A DNA stretch of 7,297 nt from JAJZMA01 sp021850405. GTDB lineage: Bacteria; Chloroflexota; Dormibacteria; Aeolococcales; Aeolococcaceae. The notes below the pieces were generated by a model that was given only the letters and a program-made list of their open reading frames with translations, did not search any database and was not told where the DNA came from. Of this stretch, positions 1 through 5,375 are shown one piece after another (position 1 is the first letter of the stretch; the number at the start of each line of letters is the position of its first letter). Location: contig DAHXLU010000086.1 in assembly GCA_027365835.1 (NCBI GenBank), positions 1 to 7,297 of the forward strand, given 5' to 3'. A program made the translations under genes and the position numbers.

Positions 1-1258
1 CGGCGACGTAGGGGTAGTTGGAAACCATCGTACCGCGCACCGCTGTGGCGATGGTGTTGGCCGCGATGGTCCCCGTGCCGTTGTCACGCAACACGAAATT
101 GATCTGGTCTCCGAAAATAGGGAAGCGGAACTTCGGCACCCGGCGGCTCTTGCCATTAGCCGGGCCCCAACCCTGTTCCCAGGCAAAGCCGTAGGGGTTG
201 TCACTGTCAGTGACCAGCCGCCCATACTCAGGGTGGTACTTGTTTACAGTGTCGGACGCCGCCCAGATCGCCGTGCCACGAAGGTTGGTACCGGCGCCGG
301 TTCGGGCCGCCCAGCGGGTGACAGTACCCCAGGAGTCCACGTCCAGGACGTTGTTGTTTCCAGTGCGCGGGTTGTAACTGAACGCCAGATTTTCATTGGC
401 GTTCTCCACCTGGGCCTGCCCGGACTGACCGCCATTCCACCCCAGCGTGAGATCGGTGTTGAGGGTCGAGGCGACGGTATTGATCGCCACTGTGCGGTAG
501 GCCCACGCCTGCGTGGTACCCTGGCTTCCACCGCCGATCTGGTTGGCCCAACCACCTGTGAAATCCAGCGCCGGGAACGCGAGCGGAAAACTGATAGCCA
601 GCTTCTCGACCGAGCGGGACAGGGTGTACTTACCATTGACGGGCTGCTTGCCCTGCAGATACTGGGCGAAGGCCTGCTTACTCCACCGCTTGCCGTACCA
701 CTTCAGGTCGATGATCGAACTGATCTCAGTGAGCGGGGTGAGTACGAAATTGAAGCTGGAGATCACCTTGTACGTCCGCGCCATGATCGCCACAATGTCA
801 GCCAGCGAGGCCCGCGGATTCTGCGATGCGCGCACGGCTGCCAGTGCCCCGGCACTCGCCATCGAGGGAATCGTCGGCTGATCCTCTGTCCACATGCCCG
901 GGGTGTCGGGGTTGAGGTCCGGTGCCCCACGCCAATACCCCCAGGGGGCCGCGACACCCTGATTCCCTGTGCCCTGGTCCAGCAGCACCTGCAGGGCGAA
1001 GTCCTGCGGGGCTACCCCCGCGGCCAGGCCGCCACCATCGAAGGTGATAACCGGATCGGGCAGGAGCTCCCATACCTCGTCGGCGGGCACGACACCACCG
1101 ATATTCACCGCTGTGGGTGTGAGCGGGACATTGGCCACCAGGTTGCCGAACGCACCCGCACCGTTGGGGTTGACCAACCCAAGTACGGCATTGGGTCCTG
1201 TGGCCGTCGGGTCGTAGTGCCAGTGGAGGACCAGTTGGGAATCCTCGATCTCCGCCAT
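1..1258 (-). CDS. Large Trp/Asn/Gly-rich putative structural (capsid- or surface-like) protein, 3' end beyond window
   Basis: I do not recognise the family. Reading the minus strand from ATG at 1258-1256 gives 419 codons with no stop before the window edge, so the C-terminus is missing. The start is fixed by AGGAGG at 1272-1267, 8 bases upstream. The product begins MAEIEDSQLVLHWHYD and has no signal peptide. It has about 15 tryptophans, many Asn, Gly, Thr and Tyr, and few charged residues. Residues 130-165 look helical. Residues 165-230 hold aromatic, beta-prone stretches such as SSFNFVLTPL. From about 230 onward it is Gly/Asn/Thr-rich and beta-prone. Residues 378-411, from RFPIFGDQINFVL to ATAVRG, resemble strand-turn-strand edges seen in many virion or surface beta-sandwich proteins. 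That resemblance is an impression, not a family match. It is the last visible gene of the run and follows two membrane proteins, which fits a virion or cell-surface product. A secreted-type enzyme or adhesin is possible. The gene call is firm; the function is inferred. Confidence 0.85.
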   Translation of the reverse strand, partial: MAEIEDSQLVLHWHYDPTATGPNAVLGLVNPNGAGAFGNLVANVPLTPTAVNIGGVVPADEVWELLPDPVITFDGGGLAAGVAPQDFALQVLLDQGTGNQGVAAPWGYWRGAPDLNPDTPGMWTEDQPTIPSMASAGALAAVRASQNPRASLADIVAIMARTYKVISSFNFVLTPLTEISSIIDLKWYGKRWSKQAFAQYLQGKQPVNGKYTLSRSVEKLAISFPLAFPALDFTGGWANQIGGGSQGTTQAWAYRTVAINTVASTLNTDLTLGWNGGQSGQAQVENANENLAFSYNPRTGNNNVLDVDSWGTVTRWAARTGAGTNLRGTAIWAASDTVNKYHPEYGRLVTDSDNPYGFAWEQGWGPANGKSRRVPKFRFPIFGDQINFVLRDNGTGTIAANTIATAVRGTMVSNYPYVA

Positions 1259-1264
1259 ACTTAG

Positions 1265-1303
1265 CGCCTCCTGATTCTTGCCCTGGCCGGGCCGGCTGAG
1301 GCG
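1265..1303 (-). promoter_or_regulatory. Possible hairpin pairing with the ribosome binding site
   Basis: In the 63-base gap before the large left-end gene, the minus-strand CGCCTC (1303-1298) is the exact complement of GAGGCG (1270-1265), which overlaps the AGGAGG ribosome site. The 27-base loop between them is very GC-rich. Pairing could hide the ribosome site in the mRNA. Six base pairs in GC-rich DNA can easily occur by chance, so this is only a candidate. Confidence 0.25.
1267..1272 (-). promoter_or_regulatory. Shine-Dalgarno site of the large left-end gene
   Basis: The minus strand reads AGGAGG here, with 8 bases before the ATG at 1258. It supports this start and shows that the minus-strand frame, not the antisense one, is translated. 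Confidence 0.75.
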
Positions 1304-1321
1304 TCTGGGTCAACCGAGTCC

Positions 1322-1726
1322 TCAGAAGTCCGGTGTGGGGCGCCCGTCACCAATGGCACTGCGGGCCGTACCGCCTCCACCTGCGCCCATACCGTCACCT
1401 GTGGGAACGACCTGGGGGGCACCGCCAAGGTAACCGGCCGGGATGGTCAGCTTCAGGAACTTCCCGTCCACATACCGCGTGGACTGGGCACCGGCGAGGG
1501 CCGCTGCCCCATAGGACAGGGCCTGGCCGACCTCGAACTGCCCACCACCCTGCCGCCGTCCGCTGTGCATGAGCGCCAGGCCAGCACCGTAACCGGCCAG
1601 CGCAACCCCACCCGTCCACAGATCAACCTGGGCACTGGGCACCCGGTCCTCCACCGCCTGGTACAGAATGCCAAGACCGAAACCTGCCGCGGTTCCTTCC
1701 GCGACATCAAGCAGATCAAGAGCCAT
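1322..1726 (-). CDS. Small Gly/Ala-rich membrane protein
   Basis: A 134-residue protein that I do not recognise. Longer in-frame starts exist at 1759 and 1747, but ATG at 1726 has GGGAGGG (1742-1736) at 9-base spacing and is preferred. The product begins MALDLLDVAEGTAAGFGLG. It has three hydrophobic or small-residue helical stretches: about residues 12-25, 37-55 (WTGGVALAGYGAGLAL) and 67-87 (VGQALSYGAAALAGAQ). A Gly/Pro-rich tail from about residue 100 is probably disordered. Short charged segments (AVEDRV, SGRRQGGG) separate the helices, as expected for a small integral membrane protein. It follows the coiled-coil/membrane protein after 46 bases and precedes the large structural-like gene by 63. 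Its helix pattern resembles the C-terminal half of its upstream neighbour. A virion membrane protein or holin-like protein would fit, but no family motif shows this. Confidence 0.72.
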   Translation of the reverse strand: MALDLLDVAEGTAAGFGLGILYQAVEDRVPSAQVDLWTGGVALAGYGAGLALMHSGRRQGGGQFEVGQALSYGAAALAGAQSTRYVDGKFLKLTIPAGYLGGAPQVVPTGDGMGAGGGGTARSAIGDGRPTPDF

Positions 1727-1735
1727 CCCTGGCGT

Positions 1736-1742
1736 CCCTCCC
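1736..1742 (-). promoter_or_regulatory. Shine-Dalgarno site deciding the start of the small membrane protein
   Basis: The minus strand reads GGGAGGG, 9 bases before ATG at 1726. The two upstream in-frame ATGs (1759 and 1747) lack a comparable site. Confidence 0.65.
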
Positions 1743-1772
1743 GCCATCCGTGGTGGCATCAGTGTGGCTCAG

Positions 1773-2327
1773 CTACGGCTGCTGCGTGCCTCCCAAGAGC
1801 CGCATGGTGAGATACGCAGTCTGCGAGCCGAGGAGCCCGACGCCCACATCGTGCAACTCCCCATGGCCCTCCACAGCCAGACCGACCCCCAACAGATCAA
1901 GGAATGCGGCCCAACCCAGGTCCGCTCCCGTACTATGGTCTCGTGTCACCACCCACGCACCGGAGGCCGCGGCCGCGGAGAGGACGATCAGCACATCCAG
2001 GAGGGATGGCGCACCAGAGATTCTGGTGGCCGCTCCCCCTGCAATAAATGATTGGGGTGGAGTGAATTGCGTGTACCCGGTGGTTCGTGAGGCGGTGGCC
2101 GCCGCCAACCGAGCGCGATTCGCCGCCGCCTCAGCCCGGCGAGAGTAGGCAGCCTGCTCCCGCTCGTGGCGGCGCCTGTCCTCCTCCGCACGGAAACGCC
2201 GCTCGTCCTGCCTACGGGCCTCCTCGGCGTTGTAGCGGGCAAGGCGTTCGCGGCTAGCGGCCTGCTCCCGCTGGCGCTGCAGGTCGATGGCAGCGGCGGC
2301 CACGGTACCAGAGTTAACAGAGGCCAT
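1773..2327 (-). CDS. Coiled-coil protein with hydrophobic C-terminal membrane segments
   Basis: A 184-residue protein that I do not recognise. ATG at 2327 is chosen because GGGGGTGG lies just upstream; an in-frame GTG at 2378 would add 17 residues. Residues 14-80 are almost all Arg, Glu, Gln and Ala (for example RRQDERRFRAEEDRRRHERE), a long charged helix or coiled coil. Residues 81-105 form a Thr/Gly/Pro linker. Residues 109-127 (LLDVLIVLSAAAASGAWVV) form a convincing transmembrane helix, followed by a second hydrophobic stretch at 137-153 and a third, weaker one at 159-178. The layout suggests a rod or tether anchored in a membrane by its C-terminus. It sits between the HEHCHQH protein and the small membrane protein and shares a helix pattern with the latter. 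It could be a virion membrane protein, a phage lysis spanin-like protein, or a scaffold. The sequence does not decide among these. Confidence 0.75.
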   Translation of the reverse strand: MASVNSGTVAAAAIDLQRQREQAASRERLARYNAEEARRQDERRFRAEEDRRRHEREQAAYSRRAEAAANRARLAAATASRTTGYTQFTPPQSFIAGGAATRISGAPSLLDVLIVLSAAAASGAWVVTRDHSTGADLGWAAFLDLLGVGLAVEGHGELHDVGVGLLGSQTAYLTMRLLGGTQQP

Positions 2328-2445
2328 CCGCAGCCACCCCCACACCCACCTTACCGCTGGTGCGCACACGGCACCCACCCGTTGGGCATCGGGATGGCAT
2401 CCCTGCCCAGCCGGCAGACCAATATGGCAAAGCGCTCCACACCAT
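2314..2445 (-). CDS. Doubtful 43-residue Trp-rich ORF coupled to the preceding gene
   Basis: The gap between the HEHCHQH gene and the coiled-coil/membrane gene is 117 bases, larger than most gaps here. It contains an ORF whose ATG (2445-2443) shares one base with the preceding stop (TGATG), a common translational-coupling arrangement. Its stop lies 14 bases inside the next gene. The product begins MVWSALPYWSAGWAGMPSR, with three Trp in the first 13 residues, then turns Gly/Val-rich. No strong ribosome site is seen. It could be a small membrane-active peptide, or simply untranslated leader for the next gene. I include it only because of the tight junctions. Confidence 0.3.
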   Translation of the reverse strand: MVWSALPYWSAGWAGMPSRCPTGGCRVRTSGKVGVGVAADGLC

Positions 2446-2876
2446 CACACCGCCAGCAGAATGTCTTTCGCCAAGTCCATCTGGTAACAGAAAAACGGCC
2501 ACACGTCCTCCCGACTTAGCAGTAGAGCGTGCTGGTGGCAGTGCTCGTGCCATACATCCTGGCGCAGAATCTGCCAGTAGTCATCCTTCCCCGCATCAAT
2601 GATTGCGCCGTCCTCCGCCACCCGCTCCTCCCCCATCTCGGCGATGATCCGCTTGCCAGAGCGGATGATGTCGGGGTCCCAAGCCGGGCTCTGACGTAGA
2701 AGGTCGAACACAGCTTTGAAAACCGGCTCCGGTTGACAGATGACCCCCGCCAGGTCCTCGGGCGTGATTCCTTTACGCCCATCCGGGTATACCTGTACGA
2801 CCTGAATCCAGTGCGCGAGCGCAGACGCTGCCTGATACCGCATCGTGTTGCGCGTTACTTTGGCGATAAAGCTCAT
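2445..2876 (-). CDS. 143-residue protein of unknown function with a HEHCHQH cluster
   Basis: I do not recognise this protein. The start ATG overlaps the stop of the coiled-coil gene in an ATGA junction (2876-2873), so it is probably translated by coupling; the ribosome site is weak. The product is mixed alpha/beta and soluble-looking: MSFIAKVTRNTMRYQAAS, a DGRKGITPEDLAGVI segment at 32-46, and an acidic middle. Residues 110-116 are HEHCHQH. This contains a formal HExxH pattern (110-114) plus a Cys and further His, so metal binding is plausible. HExxH is short, and no downstream third ligand typical of a known peptidase family can be assigned. Cys130 (PFFCYQM) could be another ligand. A zinc-binding structural protein or a small hydrolase are both possible. 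Confidence 0.72.
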   Translation of the reverse strand: MSFIAKVTRNTMRYQAASALAHWIQVVQVYPDGRKGITPEDLAGVICQPEPVFKAVFDLLRQSPAWDPDIIRSGKRIIAEMGEERVAEDGAIIDAGKDDYWQILRQDVWHEHCHQHALLLSREDVWPFFCYQMDLAKDILLAV

Positions 2877-4078
2877 ATCTCAAACCTGCTCTCGCCGTCG
2901 TCGGGCAGCGTCGCGTTGGGACTGTCAGGGGACTGCGACGGCTGCGGGGGTTGCCGTCGCTCCTGCTGCAGTACAGGAGCACGCCGTGTGGGGGGTTGCT
3001 CAGGCAGCCCGTTATGCGCACCGCGTTCCGGAGCGCCACCTGTTACAGCGGCGAACATCTTTGGCGCGTGGCGCTGAACGAAACCAGGAAGGGCGTCGAT
3101 GGCCTTGGACGTGGATTCCTCACGGCGGACCTGGGCGGCGGCGATCTTGTCCTTGCGGGCTTCCTCACGTTCGCGGGCTCGGTCTTCCCAGTCAATGGCC
3201 GCGTGCTGCCAACGCACATTGGGGTCGTTGTAGTCGATGGCGGGGCGCTGCTGAGCACCGCTGCCGCGGATACGGTCCAGGGATTCGGTCACGCCCGCCA
3301 GGTCGTCCAACTGTTCTTTTAGCTGGCCCATCGCCGCCTTGACGTTGCTGGGGGAGTCCATGACGTAAATGACCCGCCCATCCGGCAATGTCACCTGGCG
3401 CATACCGGTGATGGGTACCGACGCGGTGCCCCCGGCCACCTGCCCCGTGGTACCCGCCGCCTTCAGCTTCTCGTTCTCCGCCCTGAGAGCGTCAATCTGC
3501 GCCTGGAGCTGCCCTGCCCGCAACTCGCCAATCTCCTTGCGCAGCTCACCCACGGTGGTCTCGAAGCGCTCGTCCTTCTTGTCGCTGATCTCCCGGATAG
3601 CGCTCAGTGACTCCAGATGCATCTCATGCGCCCGCTCCAGGGCACCCAGCTTGATCTCCGCGATCTCCTCCGCGACCTGCTGCCCCTGCTCGAAGTCTTT
3701 GCCCTTGGCCTCGCGGAGCTGCCTGTTGTCCTCCTGCACCCTCTCGATGGTTCCATTGACCATGCCGGCCACACCACTCATCACATCGACCACCATTTTG
3801 GTACTGGCCAGCGGATCGGCCGCAGTGGCCGCAGGAGCCACCGGCTGTTGGTCCTGGCCGACCAGCACACGCGCCGCCCGCACACCGGTCATCACCCTGG
3901 CCTCGTTGGCCTTCGCCTCGGCCAGGTCAGCCGTAGCCCGCACCGTCCGCTGCAAATCGGCATCCAACGCCGTGCCGGTGCCCCCGGAACTCTCTCCGCG
4001 CCCCACCCCCGCGTAAACACCGCCGTACCCTGGCAGCCCAGGTTCTCTACGTGACCGCATCCAGCTAGGAGACCCCAT
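2873..4078 (-). CDS. 401-residue central coiled-coil protein
   Basis: The family is not recognised. Residues 1-36 are Gly/Arg-rich and probably flexible. Residues 37-75 are helical. Residues 94-208 form a long helical and heptad-like region (ELRKEIGELRAGQLQAQIDA and similar), the signature of an extended coiled coil. Residues 221-243 are a short beta-like module (RQVTLPDGRVIYVMD). Residues 245-272 and 293-335 are further charged helices. Residues 346-401 are Pro/Gln/Arg-rich and likely disordered. No membrane segment or enzyme motif is seen. ATG at 4078 overlaps the preceding gene by 14 bases; an in-frame ATG at 4060 is the alternative. The stop is in an ATGA overlap with the next gene. The build suggests an elongated scaffold, tether or virion-internal protein. 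A partition-like or filament protein cannot be excluded. Confidence 0.82.
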   Translation of the reverse strand: MGSPSWMRSRREPGLPGYGGVYAGVGRGESSGGTGTALDADLQRTVRATADLAEAKANEARVMTGVRAARVLVGQDQQPVAPAATAADPLASTKMVVDVMSGVAGMVNGTIERVQEDNRQLREAKGKDFEQGQQVAEEIAEIKLGALERAHEMHLESLSAIREISDKKDERFETTVGELRKEIGELRAGQLQAQIDALRAENEKLKAAGTTGQVAGGTASVPITGMRQVTLPDGRVIYVMDSPSNVKAAMGQLKEQLDDLAGVTESLDRIRGSGAQQRPAIDYNDPNVRWQHAAIDWEDRAREREEARKDKIAAAQVRREESTSKAIDALPGFVQRHAPKMFAAVTGGAPERGAHNGLPEQPPTRRAPVLQQERRQPPQPSQSPDSPNATLPDDGESRFEI

Positions 4079-4643
4079 GGCTCGGCACCCCCAGCACTTC
4101 CTCCAGGCGCTCCTGGGAGGAAACCCCCCTCTGCACGAGGGTGGAGATCACATCCGCCCGAACCGTGGCGCGCAGCTCGTCCAATGCGGTCATCCGCACG
4201 GCACGCATGATTTTCAGCAGACGGTCACCAAGGTCATTGGCAAAGCCGTCAATCTCGCCGGCCGCCACCTTGCTCTCGAAATCCTCGAACGATAGCCTGG
4301 TGAGAAAATGCACCACGGCGTCACTGCGAGTCATGCCGCGGTACTCGTGCCTATGCGCCCGTGTCTTGCTATCCATGATGCAGAGTTGGTGGACAATCGG
4401 GTCAAACTGCAGGTTCATGAACGGAATGGACCCGCGGAGGGGTGTGCCATCCACAGGATCGGCCAATCCCCCCGTGTCCAGGCCGCCCCCAGAGCCCCCG
4501 GATCGCCCGCCGCCACCCTGCCCCATCGCGCCGCTGGGCTCGTCCGGTGGCAAACTGCCTGTCAGGCCATCCCCGTCGTCTCCCCCCAGGTCCGCCTCTA
4601 CACCCGGCTGCTCCTCCAACTCGGTATCCAACTCACCGGCCAT
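4065..4643 (-). CDS. Acidic, Gly-rich N-terminus plus helical domain, unknown function
   Basis: A 192-residue protein that I do not recognise. ATG at 4643 is chosen over an upstream in-frame start (4736) because AGGGAGGT (4656-4649) precedes it at 5 bases. Residues 1-39 are acidic (ELDTELEEQPGVEADLGGDD), and residues 40-60 are almost pure Gly/Ser (GQGGGGRSGGSGGG), together an intrinsically disordered arm. Residues 75-186 form a compact, mostly helical domain with alternating charged and hydrophobic residues (for example FEDFESKVAAGEIDGFANDL and RLLKIMRAVRMTALDELRAT). The last 20 residues contain ERLEEVLGVP. The acidic arm could mimic nucleic acid or bind a basic partner. The gene lies 38 bases after its upstream neighbour and overlaps the downstream coiled-coil gene by 14 bases, so it is part of the same transcript. 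Confidence 0.8.
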   Translation of the reverse strand: MAGELDTELEEQPGVEADLGGDDGDGLTGSLPPDEPSGAMGQGGGGRSGGSGGGLDTGGLADPVDGTPLRGSIPFMNLQFDPIVHQLCIMDSKTRAHRHEYRGMTRSDAVVHFLTRLSFEDFESKVAAGEIDGFANDLGDRLLKIMRAVRMTALDELRATVRADVISTLVQRGVSSQERLEEVLGVPSHGVS

Positions 4644-4648
4644 GGAAG

Positions 4649-4656
4649 ACCTCCCT
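4649..4656 (-). promoter_or_regulatory. Shine-Dalgarno site of the acidic/Gly-rich gene
   Basis: The minus strand reads AGGGAGGT, 5 bases before ATG at 4643. It lies in the 38-base gap after the preceding stop and decides the start. Confidence 0.65.
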
Positions 4657-4681
4657 GTCTCCACCCTCGCCCACATCCATG

Positions 4682-5251
4682 TCAGACGACCTCTACACCA
4701 GGCGCCTCCCCGAGCAGAAGCTGCTCGACGTACCACGCACCCTGACTGGACTCACCCACGATGCGCCCAGTCGCACCGCACAGCCAATCCTGCAGGCGCC
4801 GACTCCCCCCCAGAATGCGGCGGATGGTGTCGGTGTTCTCGCGGAACCACTTGTGCACCACAGTCTCAACAACAGCGGGGCCAACCACGGCACCGTTTGG
4901 CTCCAGGAGAACGACCATCGCCGCGGTGACCCCTATGGCCAGCGCCTCCTCCGCCGCACGCAGAGTTTCGCGCATTGCGTCCAGCAGCGCCTCCTCCTTC
5001 ACCTCCCTCCGCAGGGAGGCCATATCCACAGGCGCCGCCGTTGGGTCTATCTGACCGAGTTCGAGCACCGCGGTGATGAAAGCCTTGGCGTCGCCATGCC
5101 CACCTGCCGCCGCGTCGAACTTCTGCCAGGATCGGGCCAACGCCGTGACGGCCTGTGTATTGGACACGCCAGCACGACTGAGCGCCGCGTACTGCTCCTC
5201 CACCTCCGTGGACACACGTATCTGCAGACGGGGGTTGCCTGCGGTCGGCAT
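4682..5251 (-). CDS. Possible ribbon-helix-helix-like DNA-binding protein with helical C-terminal domain
   Basis: A 189-residue protein. ATG at 5251 has a textbook AAGGAGG (5267-5261) at 9-base spacing, which rejects the longer frame from 5329. Residues 8-42 read as a short strand (RLQIRVS) followed by two helices (TEVEEQYAALSRAGVSNTQA, then VTALARSW), the order seen in MetJ/Arc-type ribbon-helix-helix proteins. The match is by pattern only. Residues 52-66 and 76-116 are helical, with a charged stretch (RREVKEEALLDAMRETLRAA) and a hydrophobic patch (IGVTAAMVVLL) that may be a buried or membrane-touching helix. Residues 118-189 contain VVHKWFRENTDTIRRILGG and a C-terminal YVEQLLL. It is the first gene after the largest intergenic gap, next to an inverted repeat, so it could repress its own unit. 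A structural role is also possible. Confidence 0.8.
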   Translation of the reverse strand: MPTAGNPRLQIRVSTEVEEQYAALSRAGVSNTQAVTALARSWQKFDAAAGGHGDAKAFITAVLELGQIDPTAAPVDMASLRREVKEEALLDAMRETLRAAEEALAIGVTAAMVVLLEPNGAVVGPAVVETVVHKWFRENTDTIRRILGGSRRLQDWLCGATGRIVGESSQGAWYVEQLLLGEAPGVEVV

Positions 5252-5260
5252 AACCACTTG

Positions 5261-5267
5261 CCTCCTT
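5261..5267 (-). promoter_or_regulatory. Strong Shine-Dalgarno site opening the left-hand gene run
   Basis: The minus strand reads AAGGAGG, 9 bases before ATG at 5251. It is the best ribosome site in the window. Its AAGG half lies inside an imperfect inverted repeat. Confidence 0.8.
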
Positions 5268-5302
5268 GCTGTCTCTACCCTAGCAGAGGTGGAGACAGAA
5301 GG
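5264..5302 (-). promoter_or_regulatory. Imperfect inverted repeat / hairpin overlapping the ribosome site
   Basis: On the plus strand, CCTTGCTGTCTC (5264-5275) faces GAGACAGAAGG (5292-5302). They pair over 11 positions with one bulged G. An inner ACC/GGT pair (5277-5279 with 5288-5290) extends it, leaving an 8-base loop. No T-run follows in the direction of transcription, so it is not a terminator. It may be a protein-binding operator on DNA, or an mRNA hairpin masking half of the AAGGAGG ribosome site. Which one depends on where transcription starts. Confidence 0.5.
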
Positions 5303-5329
5303 TATCCGGTAAAAAAGTGGCCAGGCCAA
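5301..5329 (-). promoter_or_regulatory. Candidate sigma70-like promoter for the left-hand unit
   Basis: The minus strand has TTGGCC (5329-5324), 17 bases, then GATACC (5306-5301). These match four and three of six consensus bases respectively, so the assignment rests on spacing and on lying in the largest intergenic gap. An alternative -10-like TATACA occurs at 5358-5353 without a good -35. A start near 5294 would fall inside the inverted repeat, consistent with an operator. Confidence 0.3.
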
Positions 5330-5375
5330 GTTGGTGAGGTATGAGGTGCATTTGTATATGTAGTCGAAACGCCGG

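Noticed and set aside
233..1264. 343-codon plus-strand open frame
   Set aside because: It is Arg/Gly/Pro-rich with no plausible ribosome site. It lies antisense to a minus-strand frame with natural protein composition and a good AGGAGG site, so it is a shadow of GC-rich coding DNA.
798..1313. 171-codon minus-strand frame overlapping the start of the large left-end gene
   Set aside because: Gly/Arg/Pro-rich out-of-frame shadow. The other frame has the ribosome site and a realistic amino-acid mix.
3369..4054. Two plus-strand frames opposite the coiled-coil gene
   Set aside because: The Ser/Ala- and Leu/His-rich products are what antisense of Glu/Arg/Ala-rich coiled-coil codons gives. There is no ribosome site.
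4644..4736. Upstream extension of the acidic/Gly-rich gene
   Set aside because: It would overlap the previous gene by 55 bases and add an Arg/Trp-rich stretch. AGGGAGGT just before ATG at 4643 marks a better start.
5252..5329. Upstream extension of the gene starting at 5251
   Set aside because: The extra 26 codons cover the hairpin and candidate promoter, and AAGGAGG sits ideally before ATG at 5251.
5311..5330. T-run (minus strand) after a GGCC-rich stretch as a terminator of the helicase unit
   Set aside because: The preceding bases cannot form a stem with a normal loop (the best GGCC arms leave one base between them), so no intrinsic terminator can be claimed.
4141..5344. Long plus-strand frames of 262 and 300 codons
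   Set aside because: They cross two well-supported minus-strand genes and the intergenic gap, and their products are Pro/Arg/His-rich. Typical antisense frames.
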